A stretch of 64,000 nt of DNA from Apostichopus japonicus (lineage: Eukaryota; Echinodermata; Holothuroidea; Aspidochirotida; Stichopodidae): the NCBI RefSeq assembly GCF_037975245.1, contig NC_092580.1:3820501-3884500 (forward strand). Direction: 5' to 3'. The position numbers were made by a program, and so were the translations under genes. Below the pieces are notes generated by a model. That model searched no databases and was not told the DNA's origin. It saw only the letters and a program-made list of their open reading frames with translations. Positions within the stretch are counted from its first letter, which is position 1. Each line of letters opens with the position of its first letter. This document shows positions 29,301 to 42,700 of this stretch, piece by piece.

Positions 29301-32300
29301 CATCACCAAAGTCGTTGAATGGTTTGTTGCTCATACTCCAGAGACGGAGGGCAAGCTATAATCTTGAGGAGTCAACTTGAAAAAAGAAAACTGTTTTGAG
29401 CATTACTTCAGACGATTGTTTTACAGATGTCTGCGGACGTTAAATTGTTCACCTATCATTTAAAGGAGCTGTGTCCATTTTTAAATAATATTTCACAAGT
29501 CCATGAAACCTACCAAAGAAATGATCATTGTCCTTGATAGAGCCCTCCAGTTAACACTTATATATAGCCATAGGGCACATTTATGATCTTGCCATTTCAT
29601 TCTTGCGGCATGATATGTCTTCTTTTACATCTCAATACTTTGTAGGTGCTCATTATTATGTCCTCGGTTTGTTATGCTTAAAAGGAACTTGAGCTTGTTT
29701 AACTGTTAGAACAACTGTGCGATTGAACTCCCCCTTGGGATTCTGTTACATTTCTGTCAAAGTAGGTAATTTCACATTTTTCTCCAGTAATAAATGCCCA
29801 TTCTGACAATTTGCAAGTAATTAGGTCAACTAATATGCTTATAACTGGAGGATATAGAAAAACTAATCGTCTTGTCTTGACAGCTTCAAAAGCGTAAATT
29901 ATTTATAAAATTACTGAACATTTTTTAATATTTGATAGATTTTTGACAGATCCAATTAATATTCTATCATTTCTCAATCGAGACCATATCTTAATTAGTA
30001 CATTGACCATATATAAATTCATTTCCTTGATTCAGAAAGATTGAAGGTTGTTTGTGTTATTCATCTACTTAAAACTGGTGAATTACATCAATGACTCAAT
30101 ATGTACACTATACCAAGAGATCCGTCAGCCTTCCAATAAGAGCAGTCTTGCCAATGGCAATGAGTGACACAATGAAACACAAGTTGTCTTGGTTTGTTTC
30201 ATTTTGAGCGCCAAAAAGAAATGGGTTTGTCCCCGTCTTCAGTCCTGAAATCAAATGAATGTATGTGTGTATGTTTATGTCACTCCAAACGAACATTTTG
30301 ATGTACCAAAGTAAGGCTTGTATATTCACGAGATTGCTCTAAGGTATTTTAGAAGTTTTACATGTAAAAAGTATTGATTTAAGACTCGTTTTAAGACTGT
30401 TTTAAGACTTGTTCTAACTTTCAGACTTAAATTGTCTTAAGTTGTGGGTTTGGTTCCTCTTTACCATTTGGTATTTATTGTTAGCATTCTGTTTATCCAT
30501 TAGACAGCACTGTTACGTTGCATTAGAGCCTTGTGTTTGAAGCTATAACTCATTTATAATGTAACTAGACACAAGTTACACCTACTATTTCATCTCCCAA
30601 TGAATTTTAATAGAAACCACTAAACTTGGCTATTGACACTAAATATGCTGTCATTTGTTTTGAAATGATATTGCCTTATCTGTTCACATTTGCTGACTTC
30701 AGGGTTAATTTGTTAATATGGAATACCATAATATTGGTAGTGTCAAAAGTTGAAAAACTGAAAATATGAGTCTTGTGTGACATTTACAACAGATCATCAC
30801 ATCCTTGACCGTTGGCATCCGTTGGGTATAATACTCCAGACATAGTTTTATGTTTTAGCTTCAATCGGTGAAAAGGGATCTTTCACTGTCATATTGACCA
30901 GATTTGTAGATCTTAAAATATGTGCTACATGTAACAAAACATGTACAGTGCTCCTAAATCATGTTTATAATAACAATTTTATTTTGTAATGTTTTTTAAG
31001 TGCTTTGGCTGTGATACTTGCTAAAGTCGAGCTGCGTAACACTTACTTACTTTGTTATGAATTTAGTGAGAGAAAACACAAAATTGTACTCTTAAGAAAA
31101 AGAGACGAGAAAATAATGACAAAAGAGAAACCAGAATTTTTTTCTAATCACTTTGGAAAAGTTCTAATTACATCTACCACATCGTCGACGCTTAGTACAA
31201 AATGCTATTTGCAAAATAGGGCTGGCTGTAAGCTTGAAGGGTTGAAATACTATACAAGTGCTTTCTAATATCAGTACAAGTGGTCATGAAACTCCTTAGA
31301 AAGAGTGGCCTTCATACAAAAGTTCAAAGAAAGATTGCAGACTGAGAAAAACACATCTAATTTTCCCCTCCCTCCCTCCCCCCTCAGCTATCCATATCCA
31401 CTCCCCACCCCCCCTACCAATTTGAAGATCTCTTCTTAACTATAGGAATACAATTGCAAGTACACAAAGGCATAAATAGAAAGTATCATTTAAGTAATTG
31501 TCACATGACATGACTTTCATTCATTAAACATTTCCATTTCATCGAGCAGTCAAACAATTCAAATAGATTAGTCTCCGAGGGTAATTAATTGACCATGATA
31601 ATAAGGAGACACCTACGGGTCGTGAGAACTGTACGCATGTTCCATTGAAAGAAAGCATAGTAAACATATGCTAATAACAAAATGCGCTAATGAACTAAAA
31701 AAGCATATATTTTACCAATAGTAATTAATTATGAGCATGATAATGAGAGATAGTAAAAGCATGGAGTTGAGAATTGACTGGTTTTTCTTTCTACATGCCA
31801 CAATGAGTTATTTCCTCCAAGTACAAAAAATTGGTCATGGCAATGAAGTCTTATCTGCCAATGTCACCTAGGGAAATCATTTAAATTAAAATAAGATATG
31901 TTCAGCAAGATGCAGGAACTTCCATTAAACTTCATTTCATTAGGAAGGTTTGCAAATTAAACAATTCTTGTCCACTCCAACCAAGGCATTGTGAGATGCA
32001 TAATTGGATGGTTGTAAACCGCCCAGAAAAAAAAAACACAAATTCCCTCTACTAGTGATAATGATGAAACCAAGTGCAGCATAAAGAAACGATTGGATGA
32101 AGTGCAAGTTTCTCACTGTCTTATTACCCAGATCCAAATAACCATTCAAAATCATTTCTTTGGGATACCCATTCTAGAGTTAGCCCTGTAAAATCAATCC
32201 ACTCTCTAAACAAAACCTTAAAGTTAAAGCGACTTCAGACCATGTCATTAGGCGAAAAAAGAAATTGTATATAAGGTATTTAATAGTATATAGGGCTAAA

Positions 32301-35300
32301 CATTGGTTTGATTTGATGTTTCTAACTAAACCGACCTTTTATACCCCCTAGGAAGATTATGCAAACAGCTACATTTACTATTTTATCTTATCCCTCTATC
32401 AGCATACTATATTTATTCCCTATATACCATTGCTTAAGCAGCAATATTCCTCTCAAACTTTTAATCATAGAGTCTATGGTTTTAGCCAGCAGGGGAGGGG
32501 CTGGGGGGCTATGTCTGAAAGAATCTATCAACTTTAATGGCTGGTTCATTTTACCTTCGATCTGGATAAAATCGAGTGAGATACCGCACATCAATATCCT
32601 TGGAAGCATTTTGAAATGCAGGTAGAATAATATCTGTTTTTACCATTCTTTAATGCTTAACCCAGAAAGAACCCATCTTTAAGGACAAAACTGTAAATTG
32701 GATGGCAACACTTGGAGTTGAATCACTAAATCACGTTTAACTTACAGAAACAAGAAAAACTGAAGAAAAAAATTGTGACAACAGCTATGCGGATACATTT
32801 ACATAGATAAAACCCTACTTATGTCAACAAATGTGCTTTATACAGTCATTAAATACTACTAAAAACAAGCAACAAAGCCTGGAGAAAAAAAACACTTTGC
32901 TCTTGATAATGTTTACATTTAAATCTTGTCTTAAAAGCATTAGTTTATGAATATGAAAAAGCAAGGGTGAGCAAAAAAGAAACTACTATATACAAATGTT
33001 TTTTTTTTTTGTGATTAACAAGAACACGATACGCTGGAAACAACAATCACCAGTACTTGTGATGCTATTAAAAATCTTGAAATTTCTTGTGGTCCCTTAT
33101 AAGAAGGCTGATGTAAGACTATTTTTAATTCAAAGGAGAAAATGTCCTTTCAGCAACCCACCAAATTATGAGCAAAAAGAATGAATTGTAAATTAGTATT
33201 ACATAGTAACACTATTGCACTATTCAATACCAATGGTACAACAAGAGAAACTGCTACTTTGAAGGAGAAGTTTAAATCCTTAATGGAGCAGCAGAAATAA
33301 TGCAACAAAAAAGCAGGACAAATTCTCCTCCCTGACAGGGGAAAAACCCTCATCTCCTTTCGTTTGTTTTAACTGGATGTTCTTTTAGTCCCATTTATTA
33401 TCGTGACCAAAAACTGTTACCATTTCACAGCTCAGTAATCTGCTCTGAGTGCCCAGGCCAAATTCTGCACTCCTCAAAAACTTGCATCATATTAATCAAA
33501 GTAACAAGAGAATGATTCATGAAATATTTTCATCTTTTTGATGTTCGGTCAATGCTCATGATTTAAGCTTCGAGTCAAATTTTCCTTTGCTCTTTTTCTT
33601 TTTTAAGTTTTTTAAAAAGTTTTTTTTTCTTCTTCTTTTAGCCTCATAAAATCAGTGTTTCAGCTACTTATTTCAGTTTGGGATATGCAATGTTAAACCA
33701 CAAGCAGCCCACAGAAGACATGGTACTAAGAATACACACTAGATTGGTCTCTCTCTGGATATAGAAAAGGAATGTCTTTTTCAATTTTTGTCCTTAAAAA
33801 TTCATTCAGTTTTTACCGTTTCTTTCCTTTGAAGTTTTTAAAATGTCTCCTCATTTTAAACTTACTTTGCAGTAACGGCTGCACGATAACAAACATCATA
33901 AGAATGTGTGGCCTTTTAGTTTAGATGGTGACAAGAAGGGGATGCTTAAAAATTTTAAAAAATTGAAATATTCCAAGCACGAGTGAAGAAACCATGTTTC
34001 CAAAAGATATAGATAGATTTAAATATAAAGAAAAGTAAGTTTTTCCTAGACAGTGTAAAGCTACCAACACCACATACTCTATTTGAATACAAAGAGTTGT
34101 AACTACTAAATACTGTTATAAAATGTACAAAGACTATATAAGAAGCCTTCGCAAGACTAGGGTTTGGTACCAAGCTGTTATTCTGATCATCCTTTTGACT
34201 GCACTAGGGATGAACTTTTCCGGGCAATATGTTACTGCCTTTCCCTTCAAGTTTATAGCTTTCTATCACATCGTTAAAAAGGCATTCCCTTCCAAAAACA
34301 CATCTCTTTTAGGCATAGGCTTCTTAGAAATCAACACTGATTTTGGTGGTGTTCTATGCTGTGGTGTTGTAGGGATGGCTTGTACCCAACTGTGCAGGAC
34401 CACTTATAACCTCTTTTAAGCAAATGTTTCAGGTATGGGCATTGTTTGTTTGTGATGGCTGTTAAGCAGGCATTTGTGCCTGCTTAAATTTACCCATCAA
34501 AACTTGAAGTAAACACATCACTTAGTAGAGTTTTAAACCTTATACTACCAATTCTTACTGATCCACAATTAAAAAATTTAACAGAGAAATTAAAACCCAC
34601 TCAAGGTGTTGCAGCAATGGACACAATGAATGTACTAAGCACGACTAGAGGGGAGGAGGGCGTATATGGTGTCCGTGGCTAGAATTAAAAAAGAGGGGGG
34701 AAGGGGGGTATATGATAAAAGGGGTGCAGAGCTACTTCTTAAAGACTTGGCAATTTGGCAACAATTCACACAAAATTGTGAGTCCTCTTGATAAAAGACA
34801 AGAAAAAATTAAAAACAAATGAAAAAGTTAGGCCAAAAAAAATACACAAAGAAGAAATGTTGAAACTCACATCTACAAACTATATGTACAAAAAAGAGGA
34901 ATACAATGTTTAAAAGTTGACCAGCTATTGCCTCAAGAAACCACATCAAGAACTGTAAAAACTTCCAATGTGAGGGGGGGGGGAGTTCTCCAGCCCCATC
35001 TGATCCCTATAAGACCCCCATTTCATCAGCCCCACTCATCTAGTTAAAGCTTCTAACCTCAGAATTGTCTTAAAGAATGGTACAGTCAAGGCAGTGAAAC
35101 ACAGTTGCCAATTGGCAGCTTACAAACCGAACCTCCCTCCCACCCCACCTCCCGCTACAACCATAAAGAAGAGAAAGTTTCTACCTACCAACACTCTATA
35201 CCCATCTGGTTATCTTGGTTCCAAAATCATTCCCAACCTTTCCTTTATAAATGGAAGTATTTTCACCCCTTGTTCTCCAGAGGGACAACGAGACAAAAAA

Positions 35301-36258
35301 AAGATATCTCCGATTGGTACAAATGTAAGAAGTTGTAAAAATTGGTTTTGAGTTGTTGTGAGTTGATTTTCAAAATACTTTATATAAAAGAGCATATTGA
35401 ATGGAACCCTGCTACACATCAGGTATACAAAACAGTCACAAACGGTACCAGGTGAGGTGCACAAGATGTTACCCTCAAAATAGTACCCTCCCCCCCCAAT
35501 ATGCCCCCATTTTGTGTTTTACTATATTAGTTCAATGTTGTAATGCTGATTCTTTGGAGGATAATGCCTGATATCAAATTATGAAATATCTGTTAACAAT
35601 TACTAGAACTTATGATTTCCCACAAATTGTACCTCTGTAGTAATGAATACAATAGAGATCATATTGTTTGGGTTTGGGATTTGTTTTGTTCATGCAAGAT
35701 CAGGGCCTTGCCTTCCTTCCAACCCAGAGAGCAAACAGTTATGATATGGTTTTGAAAATTCTCTCTGCACCCTTACTATAAGAACTGATCTTCCACAATA
35801 AAAAAGTTAAAAATCCTGTCTAAAAACACTGTCTTAAGGTACAGATCTGTTTGGCAACTACATAGTTACTGTTGGTGAATTTTTAACCCTAGCGTCCCCC
35901 TGTCCTAATGGTCGATGATTTTAAAAAAAAGAAAGAAAAATAAAACAAAGGTTCAGCACCTTGATTTTGATCCCTACAATAGCCATTAATATTAAGTGTC
36001 TGTCCTAACCTACTTTATAATGAAAGGAAGAAAAAAGAAGGAATTACCATCTTTCCTCCACAAAAGTCTAAATTTCTACAAAACATTAATATCATTCTGA
36101 TGGATTTAAAAACAAGTTTGATGTTAGAGACAGGAGATGGATTTCACTCAGCTCCTTTTGTTCAGGCAAGTTCCTTGGGGGGTCGAGGGGTGTGCTGGAT
36201 ACAAATCATGAGGCAATAGAGAGGGGCAGGGATTGGTGGTGGTGATGGGTCACAGCAG
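26386..36258. other. Intergenic DNA and probable 3' UTR of the minus-strand HMG gene
   Basis: I find no supported exon. Visible features: a degenerate G-rich minisatellite around 28,030-28,190 (GATATCCGAG-type units), C-rich tracts at about 31,366-31,415 and 35,488-35,498, a perfect 10-bp hairpin at 34,462-34,487, and purine tracts near 34,690. On the minus strand the first exact AATAAA I noticed after the HMG stop codon is at 33,399-33,394, about 2.9 kb away. A long 3' UTR is possible but its end cannot be set. Short frames such as 34,123-34,419 (+) lack protein character. Confidence 0.45.
34462..34487. other. Perfect 10-bp hairpin
   Basis: TTAAGCAGGC (34462-34471) and GCCTGCTTAA (34478-34487) are separated by a 6-base loop. 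It may lie in the 3' UTR of the HMG gene. Nothing else marks its role. Confidence 0.6.
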
Positions 36259-36738
36259 CTAGCCTTCTTCCTCATAGTCCTCATCTTCATACTCTTCGTC
36301 ATCATACCCTCCCTGCTGCTGCTGCTGTTGATGATGCTGCTCATGCCTTGCCATGCTGGCAGCCACCGCCTGCATCTGATGTTGCTGGAGGAGCATCTGC
36401 TGCATCTGTTGCATGCTGGCAGCGTGATTGTATCCTCCAGCAAGGGCCCCCATTGGCGCCATATGAGACCCCATAGGGATCATTTGGGTGGGAGTCGGGG
36501 GGCTGACTGCCTGGTGGGCTTGTCTAGAGGAGGCAGCTTGTACAGCTGCAGAATGCTGAGCGGCGACGGCTTCTTGCACAGATTCTGGTATGTGGGCCAT
36601 ATTGGACGCTGCGGATACGGCTGCTGCAGAGGCAGCCTGGGCAGCTGCTGCAGTTGTTGCAGCAGATGGTCTGGCAGCAACCTCAGTGGTGGTGGTGGTG
36701 CTGGGCTTCTTGCTTGCAGTAGCAGCCTGCATTCCCTT
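36259..36738 (-). CDS. HMG gene: terminal exon, Ala/Gln-rich region and acidic tail
   Basis: The acceptor is TGTATTTTTCAG and the stop TAG at 36261-36259. Its 159 residues are KGMQAATASKKPSTTTTTEV, an Ala-rich stretch (AAAAQAASAAAVSAAS), a Pro/Met patch (TPTQMIPMGSHMAPMG), a Met/Gln run (MQQMQQMLLQQHQMQ), six Gln, then a purely acidic end with Tyr. The plus strand is also open for 150 codons here because of CAG/CTG-type composition. That antisense frame is a shadow. Confidence 0.85.
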   Translation of the reverse strand, partial: KGMQAATASKKPSTTTTTEVAARPSAATTAAAAQAASAAAVSAASNMAHIPESVQEAVAAQHSAAVQAASSRQAHQAVSPPTPTQMIPMGSHMAPMGALAGGYNHAASMQQMQQMLLQQHQMQAVAASMARHEQHHQQQQQQGGYDDEEYEDEDYEEEG

Positions 36739-39700
36739 CTGAAAAATACAAGAAGACACCCATGGTCAAGAGTTTCATGAACAGTAGCATACCCAGGGTA
36801 TGTAATATTGGATACTCATTGCATATAATCATATAATGCTCTCACGGCACACTGCCCAACTGACCCGTTGTTACTTGGAAAAGTGTGTAAGGTTGAGCAA
36901 TATACGTCTTCTCAAGATCTTGGCAGTTTGAAGTCACATTGCCTTCAGCCATATTACTGGCAGTCAGCAGTGTGTTTCACAACCAAAACAGCCCACTGTA
37001 ATGTAACTAAATGTAACCAATCACAGTGTAATCGATTTGCATGTGACCTAAATGAGCTCCAGTCATTAACAGCAAATAGTCCTTCATTATGAGGGGTCAA
37101 TTGTAAGACCATGGGGGTGAACTAGGTTATAACTTGTGAGCCAAAGTTTGGTAGTGATCAGGCAGGCTTATTGCTAGTATGTCTGAATAACCATGTATAT
37201 AACTAACCCACATCAGATGCTCCAGTCCACATAGGCTGTTAAACATGTTATTAAATGTCTTAACATGTCTTTCAAATAACTTTATATATATGATTCACTG
37301 GTGTTGCGCATCTACACACTTGAAATGTGTAGAAGACACTTCTACCCTTTAAATTGTAACTGATGACTATCTGTTAACTTTCACAATCCCTCTACTTCAC
37401 TATAAACCAGTACATGTAAAAGGAGATGCATTTTAAGGTCATATCAGCAGCGGACATGCCAAACATTGATCATTTTATTAATCTTAATTGGCTCATATAT
37501 GTCAAGCATAATATTGTAACAGAAGCAGAATATTATCAATGGATAAAAAGCAGAGTGCATCGTACTCCATTGTGTTGGTATAACCTGTTTGTATGCCTCA
37601 TTGAAATAGTGCATTCAATCCACTGAAGTACAAAGGCCAAACTTAAACAATCTTCCAAATACATAGCATCCTTATATGTCCAGATTATATGTGAAATTAC
37701 CAAAATTTCCTCTTTTCTTGTTTTAGCTTTCAATGGTTGCAACCCAGTTCCAAGTAACGATGTGGACGATGGGGAGGCGGCAAAGAGGAGACGATGGGGG
37801 CGAGGCCACTATGGGAAGGAGACGACGATGGGAACGAGTTGATGCTTCCTGGAGTGTTTACACAGGTCCAAAAATCGGGAACCGGGTACACAAGAGCCGT
37901 TACCTGTAGTGTTTGCACGGGGTATCCCGGTACCCGTCTGACGTGATACTACCGGGTTCCTAATTTATTACACAATCCTAAGCAAAGTGTTATTTTTTTT
38001 TTTTTTGGGGGGCAAACCGACGGTTAGGCAGATTTCCCATAGACTTAGTGTGGTGTTAGGCTACCATGTGGTCGAAGATAACAGCAATAACGAAGGTACC
38101 TGCCCGACCCGATACTACCCAGTTGCTAATTTATTACCCGAATCCTACGCAAAGTGTAAATTTTTTTTTTTTTTGCAAACCGATGGTTAGGCAGATTTCC
38201 CATTGACTTAGTGCAGTGTTAGGCTACCATGTGGTCGAGGATAACAGCAATAACAAAAGTATACCATGTGTAAATTTGCATTGAAATAGTGCCTTTAATT
38301 CACTGAACCACCATGGCAAAACGGGCCATCCTTCCAAATATTTACATACAGTATTATGTCCAGCTCATAAGTGCAATTACCACACTTTGCCTTCTTTCTT
38401 CAGATTTGGTTGCATCCCATTCCCAAGTGACGATGGGGACAATGGCCACGATGGGAACGAGGTGATGCTTCCTCAAGTGATTCAAGTAGCAAATCAATAC
38501 TGTGCTGTGCATTAGATCTTCAAACTTTTGATCACTTGTGTAAATTTGCATTGAAATAGTGCATTTAATCCACTAAACTACCATGGCAAAACAGGCCATC
38601 CTACCAAATATATAAAGTATTATGTCCAGATCATAAGTGAAATTACCACAATTTGCTTTCTATTTTCAGCTTTTGTTGGTTGCATCCCATTCCCAAGTGA
38701 AGATGGGGACGAGGCAATGATGGGGATGATGGCCACGATGGGAACGAGGTGATGCTTCCTCTAGTGATTCAAGTGGCAAATCAACACTGTGCTGATCAAC
38801 ATCACTGCAGGGGATGCTTACACTTTGCATTGTAATAGTGCATTTAATCCACTGAACTACAAGGGCCAACGTAAATAATCTTCCATATATAAATAGCATC
38901 CTTATGTGTCCAGATTATACGTGAAATTACCAAAATTTCCTCCCTTTTGTTTTTAGCATTTGTTGGTTGCAACCCACTTCCAAGTAACGATGGGGACGAG
39001 GTGACGATGGAAAGGCGGCAAAGAGGTGACGAGTTGATGCTTCCTCGAGTGATTCAAGTAGCAAATCAACACTGTGCTGATCAAAATCACTGCAGGGGAT
39101 GCTTACAATTTGCATTGAAATAGTGCAATTAATTCACTGAACTACCATGGCAAAACCATGGCATCCATGGCAAAACCATGGCACCATACCATGACATCCT
39201 TCCAAATATAAATAGTATTGTGTCCAGATCATAAGTGAAATTACCACAATTTGCTTTCTTTCTTCAGCTTTTGTTGGTTGCATCCCACTCCCAAGTGAAG
39301 ATGGGGACGGGGCAAAGAGGTGACGATGGGGATAATGACCACAATGGGAACAAGGTGATGCTTCCTCGAGTGTTTCAAGGCAAAGATGTGAGGATGGGAA
39401 CAAGGCAAAGAGGTGACGACGGGAACGAGGAGTGAGATGCTTCCTCAAGTGATTCAAGTAGTACTTCAATACTGTGCCATGCATTAGATCTTCAAACCTT
39501 TGATCAAAATCACTGCAGGGGGATGCTTACACTAGTGTTAATTTGCATTGTAATAGTGCATTTAATCCATAAACTACAAGGGCCAACGTAAATAATCTTC
39601 CATATATAAATAGCATCCTTATGTGTCCAGATTATAAGTGAAATTACCAAACTATCCTCTCTTTTATTTTTAGCATTTGTTGGTTGCAACCCACTTCCAA

Positions 39701-42700
39701 ATAACGATGGGGACGAGGTGACGATGGGAAGGCGGCAAAGAGGAGACTATGGAGACAAGACGACTATGAGAAGGAGGCAAAGAGGTGACGAGTTGATGCT
39801 TCCTCGATTGAATCAAGTAGCAAACCAATACTGTGCTGTGCATTAGATCTTCAAACCTTTGATCAAAATCACTGCAGGGGATGCTTACACTTGTGTTAAT
39901 TTGCATTGTAATAGTGCATTTAATCCATAAACTACAAGGGCCAACGTAAATAATCTTCCATATATAAGTAGCATCCTTATGTGTCCAGATTAAAAGTGTA
40001 ATAACCAAACTATCCTCTCTTTTATTTTTAGCATTTGTTGGTTGCAACCCACTTCCAAGTAACGATGGGGACGAGGTGACGATGGGAAGGCGGCAAAGAG
40101 GAGACTATGGAGACAAGACGACTATGAGAAGGAGGCAAAGAGGTGACGAGTTGATGCTTCCTCGAGTGAATCAAGTAGCAAACCAATACTGTGCTGTGCA
40201 TTAGATCTTCAAACCTTTGATCAAAATCACTGCAGGGGATGCTTACACTTGTGTTAATTTGCATTGTAATAGTGCATTTAATCCATAAACTACAAGGGCC
40301 AACGTAAATAATCTTCCATATATAAATAGCATCCTTATGTGTCCAGATTAAAAGTGTAATAACCAAACTATCCTCTCTTTTATTTTTAGCATTTGTTGGT
40401 TTGCAACCCACTTCCAAGTAACGATGGGGACGAGGTGACGATGGGAAGAGGCAAAGAGGTGACGATGGGAACAAGTTGATGCTTCCTCGAGTGTTTCAAG
40501 TAGCAAATCAATACTGTGCTGTGCATAAGACCTTCAAACTTTTGATCACTTGTGTAAATTTGCATTGAAATTTACAACAATTTGCTTTTTTTTTTTCAGC
40601 TTTTGTTGGTTGCATCCCACTCCCAAGTGAAGATGGGGACGAGGCGACAATGGGGGCGCCGTAAAGAGGTGCGATGGGGACGAGGCGAATATCGGGAAGA
40701 AGTGATGCTTCCTTGAGTGCTTCTTTTAAGTGCTGTGCTTATTTGATCAGTCACTGCAGGGGATGCCTACACTAATATGCAATTTGCTTTCAGGTTCAAT
40801 TTGAACATTTTCCAGTCAGTGTTATACTTGAAGCAAAATTCATATTTTACAAGTTCAACTTGAACTTACAAGCTAGTGACAAATCCAACTTGAACTTACA
40901 AGCAAAATGAATATTTAAGTCGAACTTGAACTTGTAACAAATGAATTTTAAAATAAAGTTCAACTTGAACTTGAAAACAAAATGAATAAGAAGTTAAGCT
41001 CAACTTGGACTTAAACTTGAACTTGAACTTAAACTTGATAGTAAAATGACTATTTTAAGTAAATTAAGCTCAGCTTGAACTTCAACTTGAACTTGAACTT
41101 GAAAATGACTATTTTAAGTAAATTAAGCTCAACTTGAACTTAAACTTGAACTTGAACTTAAACCTGAAAGTAAAATGACTATTTTAACTAAATTAAGCTC
41201 AACTTGAACTTAAACTTGAACTTGAAAATGACTATTTTAAGTAAATTAAGCTCAACTTGAACTTAAACTTGAACTTGAACTTAAACCTGAAAGTAAAATG
41301 ACTATTTTAACTAAATTAAGCTCAACTTGAACTTAAACTTGAACTTGAACTTAAACTTAAACTTGAAAGTAAAATGACTCTATTTTAAGTCCAACTTGAA
41401 CTTGAAAACAAATGAAGAAATGAATAAAGAAAGGTCCTGCTTCTTAAAGTGGTAAACCCTGCAAATGGCCAATAGATACAACACCTGCATTAAAGAGGGA
41501 ATTAATGTGAACAATGGAGGGCTGTGAGGGGTGAACAATGGAGGGGTGTGAGGGGTGAACAATGGAGGGGTGTGAGGGGTGAACAATGGAGGGGTGTGAG
41601 GGGTGAACAATGGAGGGGTGTGAGGGGTGAACAACGGGGGTGTGACGGTCGATCAACGGGGGGGGGGGTGTGATGGGTGAAAAATGGAGGGCTGTGAGGG
41701 GTGAACAGGGGAATGTGAGGGGGGGACAGTGAACATAAGCAAACAGTCACGTGGCTAACCACCAGAATTATACCACAGTTTGACACACTGATGCTTTCAA
41801 ATATGCAATAAGCTGCTTCACGAAAAAACAGACAAATTCCGCACAGACTTCAGAATCTGAGCATGAAGTAGGGCCCCCCTGAGTAGAGCCAAAAGTTGTG
41901 GGCTGGTGCCAACCGAGGGGCCATCTGGGAACCCTGTGTGAATAGCCGCTATGGCCAACCTGTAGTTCCAAATGTTGCTTGTTTTTTCCCCCTCGTTGAA
42001 GAGGCGCATGTTGAATCTTAAGATGCCTTTTACATAATTTGCCCTACAGTCTGATTATTCTGTACCTTTTTCCTCCATTCCTCCATGGCTTCTTGGTACT
42101 TCTTGTACTCCACAGCCACACGGTCAAGGTATGGTCTCTTCTGGTCCTCTGTTAACTTATTCCATTCTTCTCCGCAGATCTCTGTTAAACGCCGTCCTTT
42201 CTCGATAGGCTTTCCCTTCATCCTTGCCCTGAAATCTGTCAGGAAGTAGAAGTACGCTGTGGGTGGCTTCTTTGGCTTGTCAGGATCTCGCACTTTTCTG
42301 TACATCGCCATCTGTAACCATAGAAACAAAAGGGTGAAGAAGAATATTGTCTTCATATCCAAAAAAAATCCCTTTCATAGAGTAATTACACCAACAGTTT
42401 ATTTATAACCAAATCATTTCTTTCTGCAAGATACTCCTGGTATCTCGCCTTTATATAGAGCATACGGTAACATCATTGACGCACTCCTCGTTCCTGCATT
42501 TAAATGACCTGCTACTAACGCACCAGGTACCTTCATACTGACTTGAGTCAGGATAATAATTTGTAAATGAGCAATTCATGAAACTTCACGTGACATAACG
42601 TCATGAGCATAGGCTTGCAGTCTCGATGTATGGGGACTGGGGGCTTGACAGTGGATCAAGATGTTCTGGCATTTCTTAAAGAAAAGAGTACCTTCTTTAC

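Noticed and set aside
34123-34419. 98-codon plus-strand frame
   Set aside because: AT-rich, no domain, no splice or promoter context. It probably lies antisense to the HMG 3' UTR.
36328-36780. 150-codon plus-strand frame
   Set aside because: It is antisense to the terminal HMG exon and open only because of the CTG/CAG-rich composition.
39134-40474. Minus-strand frames of 116-148 codons in the 357-bp array
   Set aside because: Each stops within a unit at the TTAGCA site, has simple composition and lacks a known domain. Kept as a repeat, with a finding about possible exonisation.
41380-41786. Minus-strand frames with HTPPLFTP and HPSIVHPS repeats
   Set aside because: They are products of the 24-bp minisatellite, open in more than one frame at once.
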